64,000 nucleotides of DNA, taken from Haloplanus sp. XH21 (GTDB taxonomy: Archaea; Halobacteriota; Halobacteria; Halobacteriales; Haloferacaceae). Made by a program: the position numbers and the translations under genes. Positions 25,026 through 33,678 of the stretch are shown here, piece after piece (the first letter of the stretch is position 1; each line of letters begins with the position of its first letter). The notes under the pieces were generated by a model. It made no database searches. It was not told the DNA's origin and saw nothing but the letters and a program-made list of their open reading frames with translations. The stretch spans positions 62,001 to 126,000 of the forward strand of contig NZ_JALLPL010000002.1 of the NCBI RefSeq assembly GCF_023276355.1, in the 5' to 3' direction.

Positions 25026-25205
25026 CTGCCTCAAGATGCAGAAGAATACGACGCCCGGATGCTTCGCGAGGAGCTCAGCGACATACCTCGGATCGGTCTC
25101 GAGGATCTTCGTTCGCTTATCAAGCACCGCGAGTTCTCGTCGCTCCACAAAGCGTGGAACCCTCGGTTCGACGCTGACTACAGCCAAAGAAGATATTTGC
25201 CAGTG
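25026..25205 (+). pseudogene. IS5-type transposase remnant
   Basis: About 55 residues resemble the C-terminal third of IS5-type haloarchaeal transposases: QDAEEYDARMLREELSD then LRSLIKHREFSSLHKAWN and RFDADYSQRR. The same region in the intact transposase at 38126 reads LREGLRDLGIRPLIKHR...NARIDDNRYNQRS. Nothing remains before the catalytic DDE core, and the frame soon degenerates. Confidence 0.65.
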
Positions 25206-25224
25206 ACGAATCAAGACTTGGAAG

Positions 25225-25461
25225 ATGCCTTCTACTGATTCCGCAACTGCTCGTTCTTCCCGTAAATCCGGTCCAATTCACATAATCAGTACATCTCTTA
25301 GCCGCCAACTGCTTGGGTTCGTGCTCGCATTCATCGGGATTCAGCTCATTAGTTGGGCTGCTGCTGGAAATACCGTATTCACCTCAACAATCATCTACGC
25401 GGCGATAGGTGGGTTCATGATCTTGAATGGCCTGTTCCTTGGGGGAGTTCGCCCCCGATAA
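25225..25461 (+). CDS. Small two-helix membrane protein
   Basis: 78 residues with a polar Ser/Thr-rich N-terminus, helices at about 28-46 (LLGFVLAFIGIQLISWAA) and 51-72, and a basic end GGVRPR. No family recognised. It lies inside the 606-base segment bounded by termini a and b. Confidence 0.5.
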   Translation: MPSTDSATARSSRKSGPIHIISTSLSRQLLGFVLAFIGIQLISWAAAGNTVFTSTIIYAAIGGFMILNGLFLGGVRPR

Positions 25462-25512
25462 CGTCGCACGCGGTACATAACAAGTAGATCTATCGGTCCT
25501 GTTGGCAGTTGA

Positions 25513-25528
25513 GGATTTCAACAAAGCC
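25513..25528 (-). repeat. IS-type terminus b
   Basis: GGATTTCAACAAAGCC. Its reverse complement and the following bases match terminus e (31909) over about 36 positions with a handful of differences, so both are ends of the same element family. Confidence 0.6.
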
Positions 25529-25566
25529 AAAATAGGATTTATTGGATCGGGATAGAGAGTCCCTGC

Positions 25567-25782
25567 ATGGAAGTGCTCGGTGGCCTCAAACGCTGGAAGG
25601 AGGCCATTGCTCTCTTCTTGCTCTGCGTAGTCTTTGCTACCCTCCAGTGGGAGGTTCTTCGTGGATTCGTTATTGCAGGCCCATCCGTTCCCGATACACT
25701 GTATGATGGTTCACTCCTCGTGATGCTGCTCATCACGTTCGGGGCACTGGTCCATGAACTACGGCGAACAGCCTCGGCCTGA
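25567..25782 (+). CDS. Small membrane protein
   Basis: 71 residues, two hydrophobic segments (about 12-27 and 48-63) and a basic tail ELRRTASA. Starts 38 bases after terminus b. No family recognised. Confidence 0.5.
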   Translation: MEVLGGLKRWKEAIALFLLCVVFATLQWEVLRGFVIAGPSVPDTLYDGSLLVMLLITFGALVHELRRTASA

Positions 25783-25911
25783 CCGCTCCACCCTCCATAT
25801 CGGCCGAATCGAAGGGTCGGTTCCAACAACACAAAACAGAATCCGCCGAACGACTAGACCCACTGCTCATTGAGCAGAACCCCTATGACAGGTCACACCG
25901 TTGGCAAAGAC

Positions 25912-26297
25912 ATGTCTGACCACCTAATTGAAGATCATTTCCTCAGACAGGCAGTGCTTATCGTGGTTGTTTCCGTAGCGATGCTATATACGGAAAAACG
26001 GTCGGAGCGTTCTTTCAGACCCGCAATCTTCCCTATGGGGAGTGGCTCGGATTCGTAGTCGGGGCCACACTCATCTTCTCCTATTTGCACTACTATCCCA
26101 GCGCTATGAGGCGTTCTACGACGCTACGCAGTGACTTCTCTCGTTACTTTTTGACATTTTCCTCACCTGTCTCTCCCGGCTCCCCCGACGCACCGAGGGT
26201 GTGGAGAACACTTGCCCCAATAACCCAGGCGACCCCATTCACCACAGAAGAGAACAGGAGGAAACCGGTGAGAAGGATAGCTGGCGATGAGTCGTAA
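25912..26297 (+). pseudogene. Small membrane protein, probably frameshifted
   Basis: From ATG 25912: MSDHLIEDHFLRQAVL, IVVVSVAMLYT; then with one base missing near 25985 the next frame gives YGKTVGAFFQTRNLPYGEW and LGFVVGATLIFSYLHYYPS. This restores two helices. The reopened frame runs to 26297 but overlaps the opposite gene from 26144, so the true end is unclear. Confidence 0.4.
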
Positions 26298-26614
26298 TAT
26301 CCGATACCAATGGCGACGGTCCCCAACGATCCGAGACAGACACCTGCCGGTGGTACAAGTCCTAGCAGTACACTGGTCGGTGCACTTGTGTGCCAGTAGC
26401 TGAGCACCCCAGTGATTGCCGCCCCACCGAGGACGCTACTGTACAGAACGACGGTCGAAGCAAGAGTATGGGTCTCGGCACTAATCACGTCCCCCGTGTA
26501 GCTGATTCGGAGACCTGCGTATGCCACTGTAGTTGCCACACAAAGGGCAAATACGCCAGCTACGACGGCGGGGCGTTCATCGACCGGGGAGCAATTGGGA
26601 AGTAGCTGGGTCAT
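26144..26614 (-). CDS. Four-helix membrane protein
   Basis: 156 residues with four clear helices (about 16-38, 50-72, 82-103 and 110-140), small and Gly/Ala/Val-rich, ending in a charged tail GEPGETGEENVKK. No catalytic motif and no family recognised. Confidence 0.6.
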   Translation of the reverse strand: MTQLLPNCSPVDERPAVVAGVFALCVATTVAYAGLRISYTGDVISAETHTLASTVVLYSSVLGGAAITGVLSYWHTSAPTSVLLGLVPPAGVCLGSLGTVAIGIGYYDSSPAILLTGFLLFSSVVNGVAWVIGASVLHTLGASGEPGETGEENVKK

Positions 26615-26664
26615 AACTGGCGTATTTTTCGTTCCGATAGCATATTGTAGATGGGTAATATGTC

Positions 26665-26680
26665 CCTGTTGAAATCTTCT
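26665..26680 (+). repeat. IS-type terminus c
   Basis: CCCTGTTGAAATCTTC, matching GGCTCTGTTGAAATCCTC at most positions. It faces terminus d (27297-27312) 648 bases apart. Confidence 0.45.
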
Positions 26681-26726
26681 TGTTCAGACATATTATCGTC
26701 TAAAACAGCTGATCACTGGAGGCTGC

Positions 26727-26891
26727 TCACCGATACACCCGTCCGAGAGCAGATTGTGTACCGATTATGGCGACGGCGACAATTGCAAACCTCGACAACA
26801 CCCCCAAGTTCGTAAATGCCCGTAGGGCGAAAAGAACAGCGAGGGCTACCACGGCAGAGGCGACCAGTACCTGATTCTCGCGGGAAACCAT
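26727..26891 (-). CDS. 54-residue membrane protein
   Basis: ATG 26891, reading MVSRENQVLVASAVVALAVL then FALRAFTNLGVLSRFAIV and AVAIIGTQSALGRVYR. Two helices with short basic ends, the same architecture as its neighbours. Short, so coding status is inferred from composition and topology. Confidence 0.45.
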   Translation of the reverse strand: MVSRENQVLVASAVVALAVLFALRAFTNLGVLSRFAIVAVAIIGTQSALGRVYR

Positions 26892-27021
26892 ATCGTAACT
26901 CAAGAGAAGCGAACAAAGTACCTACCGAAAGATGGGTCCCCTGAACCTATCACTGTATTTCCTAAGGACAGAAGTCTCAGCAGTCACATGATACATGTAC
27001 CAATACGGAGTAGAAGGTGCT

Positions 27022-27222
27022 ATGTCTTCGACTGATTTCCCGTCCTCGTGGAGGGACCCGGAGTATGTCGCAACGGTTGTTGGTGTCCTTGCCACCGGCG
27101 CACTTGTATTCTACAGCGCCTTGACCCAATCTGGGCTAACTGTTGAGGAGGTAATATTCGTCGTGCTCGCTATCACTCTCCCAGCCGGTATTGCCTACGA
27201 AATCGCCCGCCGCTGGGGATAA
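27022..27222 (+). CDS. Small two-helix membrane protein
   Basis: 66 residues from ATG 27022 (MSSTDFPSSWRDPEYVATVV); ATG 26995 is an in-frame alternative. Helices at about 14-31 and 41-58 and a basic end YEIARRWG. Lies between termini c and d. Function unknown. Confidence 0.5.
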   Translation: MSSTDFPSSWRDPEYVATVVGVLATGALVFYSALTQSGLTVEEVIFVVLAITLPAGIAYEIARRWG

Positions 27223-27296
27223 CGCCCCCACAGTCTCAGGTCATACGTATTCACTCTGTACTGAGCGCACCGGAGAGAGAACCGATCACTTTCTAA

Positions 27297-27312
27297 GGAT
27301 TTCAACAGAGCC
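27297..27312 (-). repeat. IS-type terminus d
   Basis: AGGATTTCAACAGAGCC, reverse complement of the consensus GGCTCTGTTGAAATCCT. An 11-base direct repeat GTACTGAGCGC flanks it at about 27258 and 27329. Confidence 0.55.
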
Positions 27313-27394
27313 AGTAATGTCTTTTTTGTACTGAGCGCTCCTTGATTGTAGCAACCTCGTCCCTGACTACACCGAGCAGTACATAGTATCTGAG

Positions 27395-28156
27395 ATGCCC
27401 TCCCAAATGGAACTATCTGTGACGACGCTTTTCGGCGGAGCGATGCTGTTCCTCGGTGGTATAATCCTCGTTGTCAGTGGACGATACATCTGGCGGGCGA
27501 CGGCTGTCCTCCGTGCCACGGATGTAGACGCAATCGCTGAGGAAGCTCCGGGGGCACTCGTTCGTGTGTCTGGCACGGCCGAGCAAGAGACGGGGGACGT
27601 TCTCATCGCGCCGTTCAGCGGCATCGAGTGTGTCGCGCTACGGTATCAAATCGAGGAATGTCGGCTGAGTTTCCCGTACATCCTCCCTTGGTACGTGACT
27701 ATTCACGAAGCGACCAGAGCGGTCGAATTTTCCGTCCAGTCGGCGGCTGGGACAGTCCCCATAACGGAACCAATACGGACAGTCGTCTTGACGAACAAGA
27801 TCGTCGAGACGACGAGTGCTGACAGAGCACCGTCGGAACGGATCAAGCAGTTCGAACAAAAACACGAGGATATTCCCGAATCGACGGTCTGGCAGCGCCC
27901 ACCAGCGCCCCTCGAGCCACTATTCCGGATGCTCTCGCTCGGAACCCGGCGATATAGCGAACAGCGGGCAGCACGCGGGGAAGACGTGACAGTTGTCGGC
28001 CACGTCACTGATGGTGGCTCCGGAATCGATCCGGTTGTCGTTTCGGATCGGTCATCGATGGCTACCGTTTTTCGAATGGCCAAAACGTCGATTGCAGGAC
28101 TGCTCGTCGGGGTCTGCGGGCTACTGCTCGGCTATTTCCTCCTATTTTTCGGCTAG
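27395..28156 (+). CDS. GIDE-domain-like membrane protein
   Basis: A 253-residue protein with an N-terminal helix (residues 12-32), a soluble domain of about 180 residues and a C-terminal helix (231-252). The soluble part has the layout of the GIDE/E3-ligase-like domain: LVRVSGTAEQETGDVLIAPFSG, GIECVALRYQIEE, VPITEPIRTVVL and VTVVGHV. Archaeal members lack a RING finger, so no ubiquitin-ligase role is implied. Probably a membrane-anchored scaffold; function unknown. Confidence 0.6.
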   Translation: MPSQMELSVTTLFGGAMLFLGGIILVVSGRYIWRATAVLRATDVDAIAEEAPGALVRVSGTAEQETGDVLIAPFSGIECVALRYQIEECRLSFPYILPWYVTIHEATRAVEFSVQSAAGTVPITEPIRTVVLTNKIVETTSADRAPSERIKQFEQKHEDIPESTVWQRPPAPLEPLFRMLSLGTRRYSEQRAARGEDVTVVGHVTDGGSGIDPVVVSDRSSMATVFRMAKTSIAGLLVGVCGLLLGYFLLFFG

Positions 28157-28201
28157 GTTCTTCAGGGGATCGCTACATGAACTCGCACTCGTGTCAAGGG
28201 C

Positions 28202-28801
28202 TCAATTTCCTTGAATCGCATCGATAACGATTGCTCCGATCACAATTGCCCCTGTCGGGATCGAACTCGTATCGGTCAGCGTAATCTCGTACTGGTCAAA
28301 ATCAAACAGAGCGAACTCACCCTCGATAGAACCGATCGAATCGCCGTCTGCGTCGGTTATCTCGTACTTGTGAGCGATCCCTTGGCCGACCGGCAGGAAT
28401 TTTCGCCCCAAGGTGAAAAGGGCACCACGTGAGCGGATCTCGGCAAGCAGCGACCGATCATCGACATCGCGAATCCGCCACGTGTCTTGCAACAGCGAGA
28501 GGTCGTTATCGAAGATCACGAGATCCTCGTCGGTATGGCTGTCCGTGAGGAGATAGTCGCCGGCGATATCCCACGTGTCGATGGCTTTCACGCGACAGAT
28601 ATCGGTTCCGTCGGCATCGACAAAGGGAAACTCGTCTTGTTCCTCGTACATCTGGTAGGTGGTGCGAAAAATCGTGTCACCCACAACATCTCTAGCTTCG
28701 TACTCGGGTCGAAAGTTCTTATCGCGGCCCGTCTGCTCGACAGTATATTGGCTCCCGGAGAGTGCAGTCGTGGTGGGCTCATACTGTTGTGGGGCAGTCA
28801 T
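28202..28801 (-). CDS. LURP-one-related family protein
   Basis: A 199-residue protein with the beta-rich tubby-like fold of LURP-one proteins: repeated strand patterns YEARDVVGDTIFRTTYQMYEEQ, DYLLTDSHTDEDLVIF, WRIRDVDDRSLLAEI and YEITDADGDSIGSIEG, ending in a hydrophobic C-terminal helix (TGAIVIGAIVIDAIQ), which is where tubby-like proteins have their buried helix. A membrane- or phospholipid-linked role is possible. It is alone on the minus strand. Confidence 0.7.
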   Translation of the reverse strand: MTAPQQYEPTTTALSGSQYTVEQTGRDKNFRPEYEARDVVGDTIFRTTYQMYEEQDEFPFVDADGTDICRVKAIDTWDIAGDYLLTDSHTDEDLVIFDNDLSLLQDTWRIRDVDDRSLLAEIRSRGALFTLGRKFLPVGQGIAHKYEITDADGDSIGSIEGEFALFDFDQYEITLTDTSSIPTGAIVIGAIVIDAIQGN

Positions 28802-28913
28802 TGTGCGGTGTGTTCAGCCGTGGCAAAATGTATCTACCGCCTGTGGTCGCACTCGAAATCGGCTGTGATAACCGGTATCGTCGAGAATCTGTTTGCCTGG
28901 GTCCCCCCAATCG

Positions 28914-29768
28914 CTAGACTCGGTCTCCATCGCTAGCGAATTCGCGGGTTAGCGATGGGGCACCGGTCAGCTTGATTCCGATCGCTACGAGTCCGAACGC
29001 GAACACACCAGCAGCACCGACCGGGCTCGCAACCAGTTCATTGAGAATGGCATTCTCCGTGACCGCATAGGCGACGACGAGGCCAGCGGACCCGTTGAAC
29101 ACGCCGTGGAGTAGCGCCGCCGCAATCACTGACTCGGCGCGAATCACGAGATATGTGTATACGGGTGAGAAGGACAGACAGGCAATCGTCATGGCGGCAA
29201 CCCCAATCATCGGGAAAGACGGGTAGTTGTAGCCAGCGATGATAACCGGTGCGTGCCAAACACCCCAGAGGGCACCAATTGCGAACGATACCTTCCAGAA
29301 GCCCCACGGCGCCAGTTCCCAGAGCAGATAGCCGCGCCATCCGAATTCCTCCCCGAATGCGAACACTGCGTTCACTGTCGCACCCAGTCCGAGCACGAGA
29401 CCGAACGTCGCGATCACGCCGACGGGTCCCGACGGCAGTTCCAGTCCGGGTATCACATCAACTGTCGGATCAAAGCCGATGCCAGGGACAACCACCGCGA
29501 GGAGGAGCATCAATCCGACGAGCGGTAGTGCTCCCACGGCAGCCACAGCGAGCCACCGAACTCGTCCGATCTGCAGACCGACCGCCGATAGCGGAATCTC
29601 TCGACGGAGGCAGACGACAAGCCCCGCAATCATCGGAGAGAACATATACGCTGGCGCGAGTGTAATCGGGTTCACCTCGGCGATTCGAGACACGATATGC
29701 AGACCGACTGCAAAGACCACCAGAATACTGACAAAGACTGTGAGACGGCTTCTATCAGGGTCCGTCAT
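28914..29768 (-). CDS. CPBP family intramembrane metalloprotease
   Basis: A 284-residue membrane protein with eight helices. The three CPBP/Abi motifs are present: EEFGWRGYLLWEL (two Glu and Arg, about residues 139-151), a His in WGVWHAPVI, and a late His in LLHGVFNGS. CPBP (CAAX protease and bacteriocin-processing) proteins are membrane-embedded glutamyl/metal proteases; in archaea their substrates are unknown. Divergent from the gene at 29970. Confidence 0.85.
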   Translation of the reverse strand: MTDPDRSRLTVFVSILVVFAVGLHIVSRIAEVNPITLAPAYMFSPMIAGLVVCLRREIPLSAVGLQIGRVRWLAVAAVGALPLVGLMLLLAVVVPGIGFDPTVDVIPGLELPSGPVGVIATFGLVLGLGATVNAVFAFGEEFGWRGYLLWELAPWGFWKVSFAIGALWGVWHAPVIIAGYNYPSFPMIGVAAMTIACLSFSPVYTYLVIRAESVIAAALLHGVFNGSAGLVVAYAVTENAILNELVASPVGAAGVFAFGLVAIGIKLTGAPSLTREFASDGDRV

Positions 29769-29969
29769 TCAGCACCACTGTCTGAACGAGGTAGTCCCGA
29801 GATAATAAACGTATGAGTCAGTACAACCCTCCTCTCGGACGACCCGCCCAGTTTGGCTGCCACAGCGTGGACAGGAGTCAATAGAAGCGATCGTGGGACC
29901 GGCGGGGTGGTCCAATTTGAATCCCCGAGAAACGGAAGGCCTATCGGCGTTGTATCGACAGTGCGATAT

Positions 29970-30617
29970 ATGCCCTCCTCGACGACCGTTGATCGACCGT
30001 CGGAAGCAGTCGATATCGCCACCCAGTATCGACGACTTGAGCGCCCACTCAGCGGTGCTGTCGCTCTCCTCGTCGCCGCCATCGTCGCGATGTCTATCTT
30101 CTCGTTCTCCCTCGTATCAGGTGGCCTCATTGCGGTAACCGTCCTCCTCGCAGTCCGGGCGCCGCTGTTCAAAACGAGAGGGACTGCGCGCCTCATGTCT
30201 GACGCAACACTCGCCGCGGTGCGGGCCGACTTCGAGAGCACAACGCCACCGATGCTCGCGTTCCAGTGGGGCATCGCCGATACCGTTCGGTCGACACCGG
30301 AGGGCGCAGTCTACGAGATCTCGTATCTCTTCGGTCTGCGGTCGGTCGTGATGGAGCTAGAGACACGCACCGACATCGACGACACCGACGTTCGCCTCGT
30401 AGTAACTACTGGCGAGAATCCATGGGGAACGTACGATGTGAATATCACTGCTAACGGCGACGAGACGGCCATCGATATCGAGTGGGCGTCAGATCGTCGA
30501 TTCGGCCTCAACCGACTGCCACAGTGGCTGCTCGCCGAACGGTACCGTGCCGTCGCGCTCGCCGCCCAGGGATATACGGTCGTTGATCGCGACGCCACCC
30601 TCGCACTCGTTGCATGA
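29970..30617 (+). CDS. Hypothetical protein with two membrane helices
   Basis: 215 residues from ATG 29970 (MPSSTTVDRPSEAVDIATQY); an upstream extension to 29853 is not membrane-like and is discounted. Two helices at about 29-65 are followed by a 140-residue soluble domain rich in beta strands (GLRSVVMELETRTDIDDTDVRLVV). The last codons overlap the next gene by four bases (ATGA), so it is coupled to the DUF6498 gene. No family recognised. Confidence 0.6.
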   Translation: MPSSTTVDRPSEAVDIATQYRRLERPLSGAVALLVAAIVAMSIFSFSLVSGGLIAVTVLLAVRAPLFKTRGTARLMSDATLAAVRADFESTTPPMLAFQWGIADTVRSTPEGAVYEISYLFGLRSVVMELETRTDIDDTDVRLVVTTGENPWGTYDVNITANGDETAIDIEWASDRRFGLNRLPQWLLAERYRAVALAAQGYTVVDRDATLALVA

Positions 30618-31807
30618 CTGACCGTCGATTATCGCTTCTCACCGTTCTCGTCACCAACGCCATCCCGCTCGTTGGTGTCGGGTTTCTCGGATGGTCGATC
30701 GCCGCACTCGTCGTTGTCTACTGGGTGGAGCTCGGCGTCGGCCTCGGATTCGCCGCTCTCAGAGCGACCTTCGCACAGCGGCCGCCGGAACACGACGCCG
30801 ACCTCCTGCTTCTCGGCGCGTTCCGACACAAACGTGGGCGTGTGTCGATACCCTGGATCGAGCTTGATGTCCAGGTCGCGAACATACCGATCCTCCTCGT
30901 CCTGTTCCCGGTGTTCGGTACTATCTGGTTCGTCACCGGTGGGATCGCACTTGGCGGTACCAACGTGGCAATAGCAGGCGATCCATTCGAGACGGAGACC
31001 ATGTCGACGGTAGCGCTCGGAATCATGGGAATCGTCGTCGGCCGGGGCGTCAAGACGGTGTCGGAGTATTTCCTCGACGGACAGTACGAATCCGTCTCCG
31101 TTCAGGGAGCGCTCAAGACGGCGATTTGGCCGGTCATGGTCGTTGGTCTCGCGCTCGCCGTGAGTGGGGCGGCGGCGACCTCGGGTGCCCCCGCGACCGT
31201 CATTCTCGTTGCGCTGGTGGCTACCAAGTCGCTGTTCGATCTCGCCGACATCTATCGAGATCGGCTCGTCGCGTTCGACGAGCGCTCGGCGCTTGACTTC
31301 GGCTGGGCGAGTGATCCCGACGACTGGTCGTCGATCGACACGGAACTCCAGGACACCGTCGATATCGTTCGCCCACGGGGTGCAGCTGTCCTCGTCGACG
31401 GTGTTATCCGAGGACTGCGAACGGAAGCGGTTGGGCTCGCAGCGTTCATCGGTGGCCTCTCACTCCTGTTCGGGACTCTCGGATCAAATCCTGAACTCGT
31501 TCTGTTCGGGGGCGGTGTCGGACTCGTGCTTCTCGTATTCGTCGGTCTCTGTGGGGTCGTCGACGGTCTCGTGAGATACTCGACGATGGAGTACCGATTC
31601 GGACGGGATGTGGTGGGACACGACCGACTGCTCGGGACGCCACAGTGGCGGCTTCCTCGGTGGAAATTGGAGCGGTGTGACCCGCATCGAACGTTCGCCG
31701 ACCGTGTGTTCGGGACGTGGACGCTCACTCTCGATCACGACGGGCGGACTGTCCGTATTCCGCACGTTTCGGATGCATTCGTCGCTGAGCTCTGCACTGG
31801 TGACTGA
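30614..31807 (+). CDS. DUF6498-like membrane protein
   Basis: A 397-residue protein with about eight helices. The N-terminal pattern NAIPLVGVGFLGWS...YWVELGVG is typical of DUF6498 (helix pair with a YWxE motif). Two cytosolic loops and a hydrophilic tail follow. The function of the family is unknown. Translationally coupled to the preceding gene. Confidence 0.65.
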   Translation: MTDRRLSLLTVLVTNAIPLVGVGFLGWSIAALVVVYWVELGVGLGFAALRATFAQRPPEHDADLLLLGAFRHKRGRVSIPWIELDVQVANIPILLVLFPVFGTIWFVTGGIALGGTNVAIAGDPFETETMSTVALGIMGIVVGRGVKTVSEYFLDGQYESVSVQGALKTAIWPVMVVGLALAVSGAAATSGAPATVILVALVATKSLFDLADIYRDRLVAFDERSALDFGWASDPDDWSSIDTELQDTVDIVRPRGAAVLVDGVIRGLRTEAVGLAAFIGGLSLLFGTLGSNPELVLFGGGVGLVLLVFVGLCGVVDGLVRYSTMEYRFGRDVVGHDRLLGTPQWRLPRWKLERCDPHRTFADRVFGTWTLTLDHDGRTVRIPHVSDAFVAELCTGD

Positions 31808-31908
31808 TATTGGAGACACAGAGTGCCCCACACTCGGTAGCTATCGTTTCTCTGCGAAGGCAGGGGGTAGCGATCGTCGACGAGACGTTGCTCAAATTCA
31901 CTCAGGAG

Positions 31909-31926
31909 GCTCTGTTGAAATCCTCA
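31909..31926 (+). repeat. IS-type terminus e
   Basis: GGCTCTGTTGAAATCCTC, the best match to the consensus, with the similarity to terminus b continuing for about 18 more bases. Faces terminus f (32557-32570), 662 bases apart. Confidence 0.6.
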
Positions 31927-32083
31927 ACCGCTAACAGTTCTGGGAGATGCTATAGAGAGAACTACTGCACACTAACTACAGAGGGTGTATGCAGCAGGGG
32001 CTATTCGAGTCAAATAGGTTTCAAGATACAATAACCAATAAGCACGTCGGAGAAGATTAGCACCGGAACGACAACACCGCCGG

Positions 32084-32386
32084 TTATCCTCCGGTAATAA
32101 ATCCGAGATCGAGGAAGGGTGCAACGACGACGCACAGCAATACGAGGATCGCCGCGAAACGGAGTATGCCTACCGCCTGTAGCTGGGTCTCTGGAAGGGA
32201 CTCGGCGCTTCCGGACAACGCAGTTCCGACGGCCATAAAGAGTAACCACCGGCTTTCGCCAGCATCGCCGACGCTCCAGGCATACACGAACATGCACAAG
32301 AAGGTAAACGACAGGCCGAACTGAAAAAGTGCGATGCGTCGGCCTTGAGGCTCGTTGAACAGCACCTCGCTAATATAGGGGACCAT
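32084..32386 (-). CDS. Three-helix membrane protein
   Basis: 100 residues from ATG 32386 (MVPYISEVLFNEPQGRRIAL); the frame is open upstream but lacks membrane character. Helices at about 20-36, 45-62 and 74-92. Lies inside the segment bounded by termini e and f. No family recognised. Confidence 0.5.
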   Translation of the reverse strand: MVPYISEVLFNEPQGRRIALFQFGLSFTFLCMFVYAWSVGDAGESRWLLFMAVGTALSGSAESLPETQLQAVGILRFAAILVLLCVVVAPFLDLGFITGG

Positions 32387-32556
32387 AAGCGACGCACTCC
32401 TGCTTAAGATACAAAACAATGCCTCAGTGCGTCCCAGTAGAGCGTCCTCTCCCGTGCTACGCGATTCCTCTGCAGGAGACGGTAGGTGATACACTGTGAG
32501 ACCGCACGCCGACCTAACGCCTGTTTCAGCGGGGAGGATGTCACCAGGGCAATAGA

Positions 32557-32570
32557 ACTTCAACAGAGCC
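32557..32570 (-). repeat. IS-type terminus f
   Basis: ACTTCAACAGAGCC, reverse complement GGCTCTGTTGAAGT. A few bases before it (32535-32549) is GGGGAGGATGTCACC, resembling the right end of the TnpB element. Confidence 0.5.
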
Positions 32571-32605
32571 ACTCAGGAGGATGTCAACTGGGCGTGGTCG
32601 TCAAA

Positions 32606-32844
32606 TCAGCATCCGGTGAGTTCATCCGGGGTAAGCCGATAGAACGCGAAAGTGAGTTCTTCTGGGAGTTGGTCCGGATCTACGTTCAGCGAGGGAATTT
32701 CGGCGTTTCTGCGATGGCAGCTGCCGCAAGCGTTCGCTCGTCGTCAGGAACCGGTTCAAGACGACCTCGGACGATGATACTCTCCGGAGGGTCCGAAGTG
32801 TGAACAGTGTACGAAACGATATCTGTCGTCTCGAGGAAATCCAT
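32606..32844 (-). pseudogene. Third gene of the TumE operon, frameshifted
   Basis: From ATG 32844: MDFLETTDIVSYTVHTSD, PPESIIVRGRLEPVPDDERT, LAAAAIAETPK; then with one base missing near 32698, PSLNVDPDQLPEELTFAFYR and LTPDELTGC to a TGA at 32606. Begins 14 bases after the HTH gene in the same direction. Its length of 239 bases is one short of a multiple of three. Acidic, about 79 residues when repaired; function unknown. Confidence 0.5.
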
Positions 32845-32857
32845 CTTCCGACTCTCT

Positions 32858-33307
32858 TCACGGCGCGGCAGTGGCCGTGTCGCCAGCCTCTGGATCGAAC
32901 GGGAGGTTGATGACGAGTTCGTCGAACCAGACGATCGGGCGCTTACTCTGGCCGTCTTCCTCGAAGAAGATGATGCCCAGCTGAGCGAGCCGGCTGAGTT
33001 CCTCGTGGACGTTCTTCACGTCCCGGTCAACGACCCGTGCAGTCTCGTTGATGCTGGCCGGCTCTTCCCGGCGGATGGCTTCGATGAGATCGAGAACGCG
33101 CGGCGTCAGCGTTTCCATGAGGTCGTCGTAGCTGGTGAACGAGAGCGTCGGCGTGGAATCCACCGCGTCGCTCCGTTCGAGTGCCTCGATCCCGTCGGTG
33201 ACATCGTCATGGTACTCACTGGACGACTTCACAGTCACGACGAGGGTTGATTCGGCTCGAAGCTGTTCGCGCTCCATCGGGTGCAGCGGCGGCGTGGTAT
33301 CGTTCAT
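32858..33307 (-). CDS. HVO_A0114-type HTH protein, putative TumA antitoxin
   Basis: 149 residues from ATG 33307 (MNDTTPPLHPMEREQLR). A winged HTH occupies about residues 70-125 (LTPRVLDLIEAIRREEPASI, NETARVVDRDVKNVHEEL, LGIIFFEE). HTH proteins of this type are commonly paired with DUF6516/TumE in haloarchaea. It follows the TumE gene by 24 bases, toxin first. Together with the palindromes at 33679-33715 this suggests autoregulation. Confidence 0.75.
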   Translation of the reverse strand: MNDTTPPLHPMEREQLRAESTLVVTVKSSSEYHDDVTDGIEALERSDAVDSTPTLSFTSYDDLMETLTPRVLDLIEAIRREEPASINETARVVDRDVKNVHEELSRLAQLGIIFFEEDGQSKRPIVWFDELVINLPFDPEAGDTATAAP

Positions 33308-33331
33308 GGGTATCACCGTGGTGTGATGGCC

Positions 33332-33670
33332 TCACTTGACCTCGAACTCGGATTTGAGGATCTCGCTCCAGAACCGTTCCCAGAGTTCGACCATCCCCGG
33401 GAACTTGATGCTGTCTGGGTTGGGGTCCGGTGCAACGTGCAGTTCGTGCCCTTTGGTGTCCTCGTGAGAGTTGTCGTACCGACGGATCGGCCCATCGTCA
33501 AGCGTGCGGGGCGGGTCCGGCTCCGTCGCACCGTAGTGGAGCTTGTAGGCCCACCCAGACGGGTACGCGTCACGGGCTGTCCGCATACAGAACACGCGGA
33601 CGACAGTCCCGTCGGGGTACTTTCGCCCCTCGCTCACGCCATCGAGGTCGTCGTCGGTCAGTGAGGCCAT
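33332..33670 (-). CDS. TumE family toxin (DUF6516)
   Basis: 112 residues from ATG 33670 (MASLTDDDLDGVSEGRKYPD). The TumE/DUF6516 core is clear: WAYKLHYGATEPDPP, IRRYDNSHEDTKGHELHV (Tyr, Arg, Asp and His pattern). Toxin and antitoxin genes are 24 bases apart. The cellular target is not established for the archaeal members. Confidence 0.75.
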   Translation of the reverse strand: MASLTDDDLDGVSEGRKYPDGTVVRVFCMRTARDAYPSGWAYKLHYGATEPDPPRTLDDGPIRRYDNSHEDTKGHELHVAPDPNPDSIKFPGMVELWERFWSEILKSEFEVK

Positions 33671-33678
33671 CCTCACCT

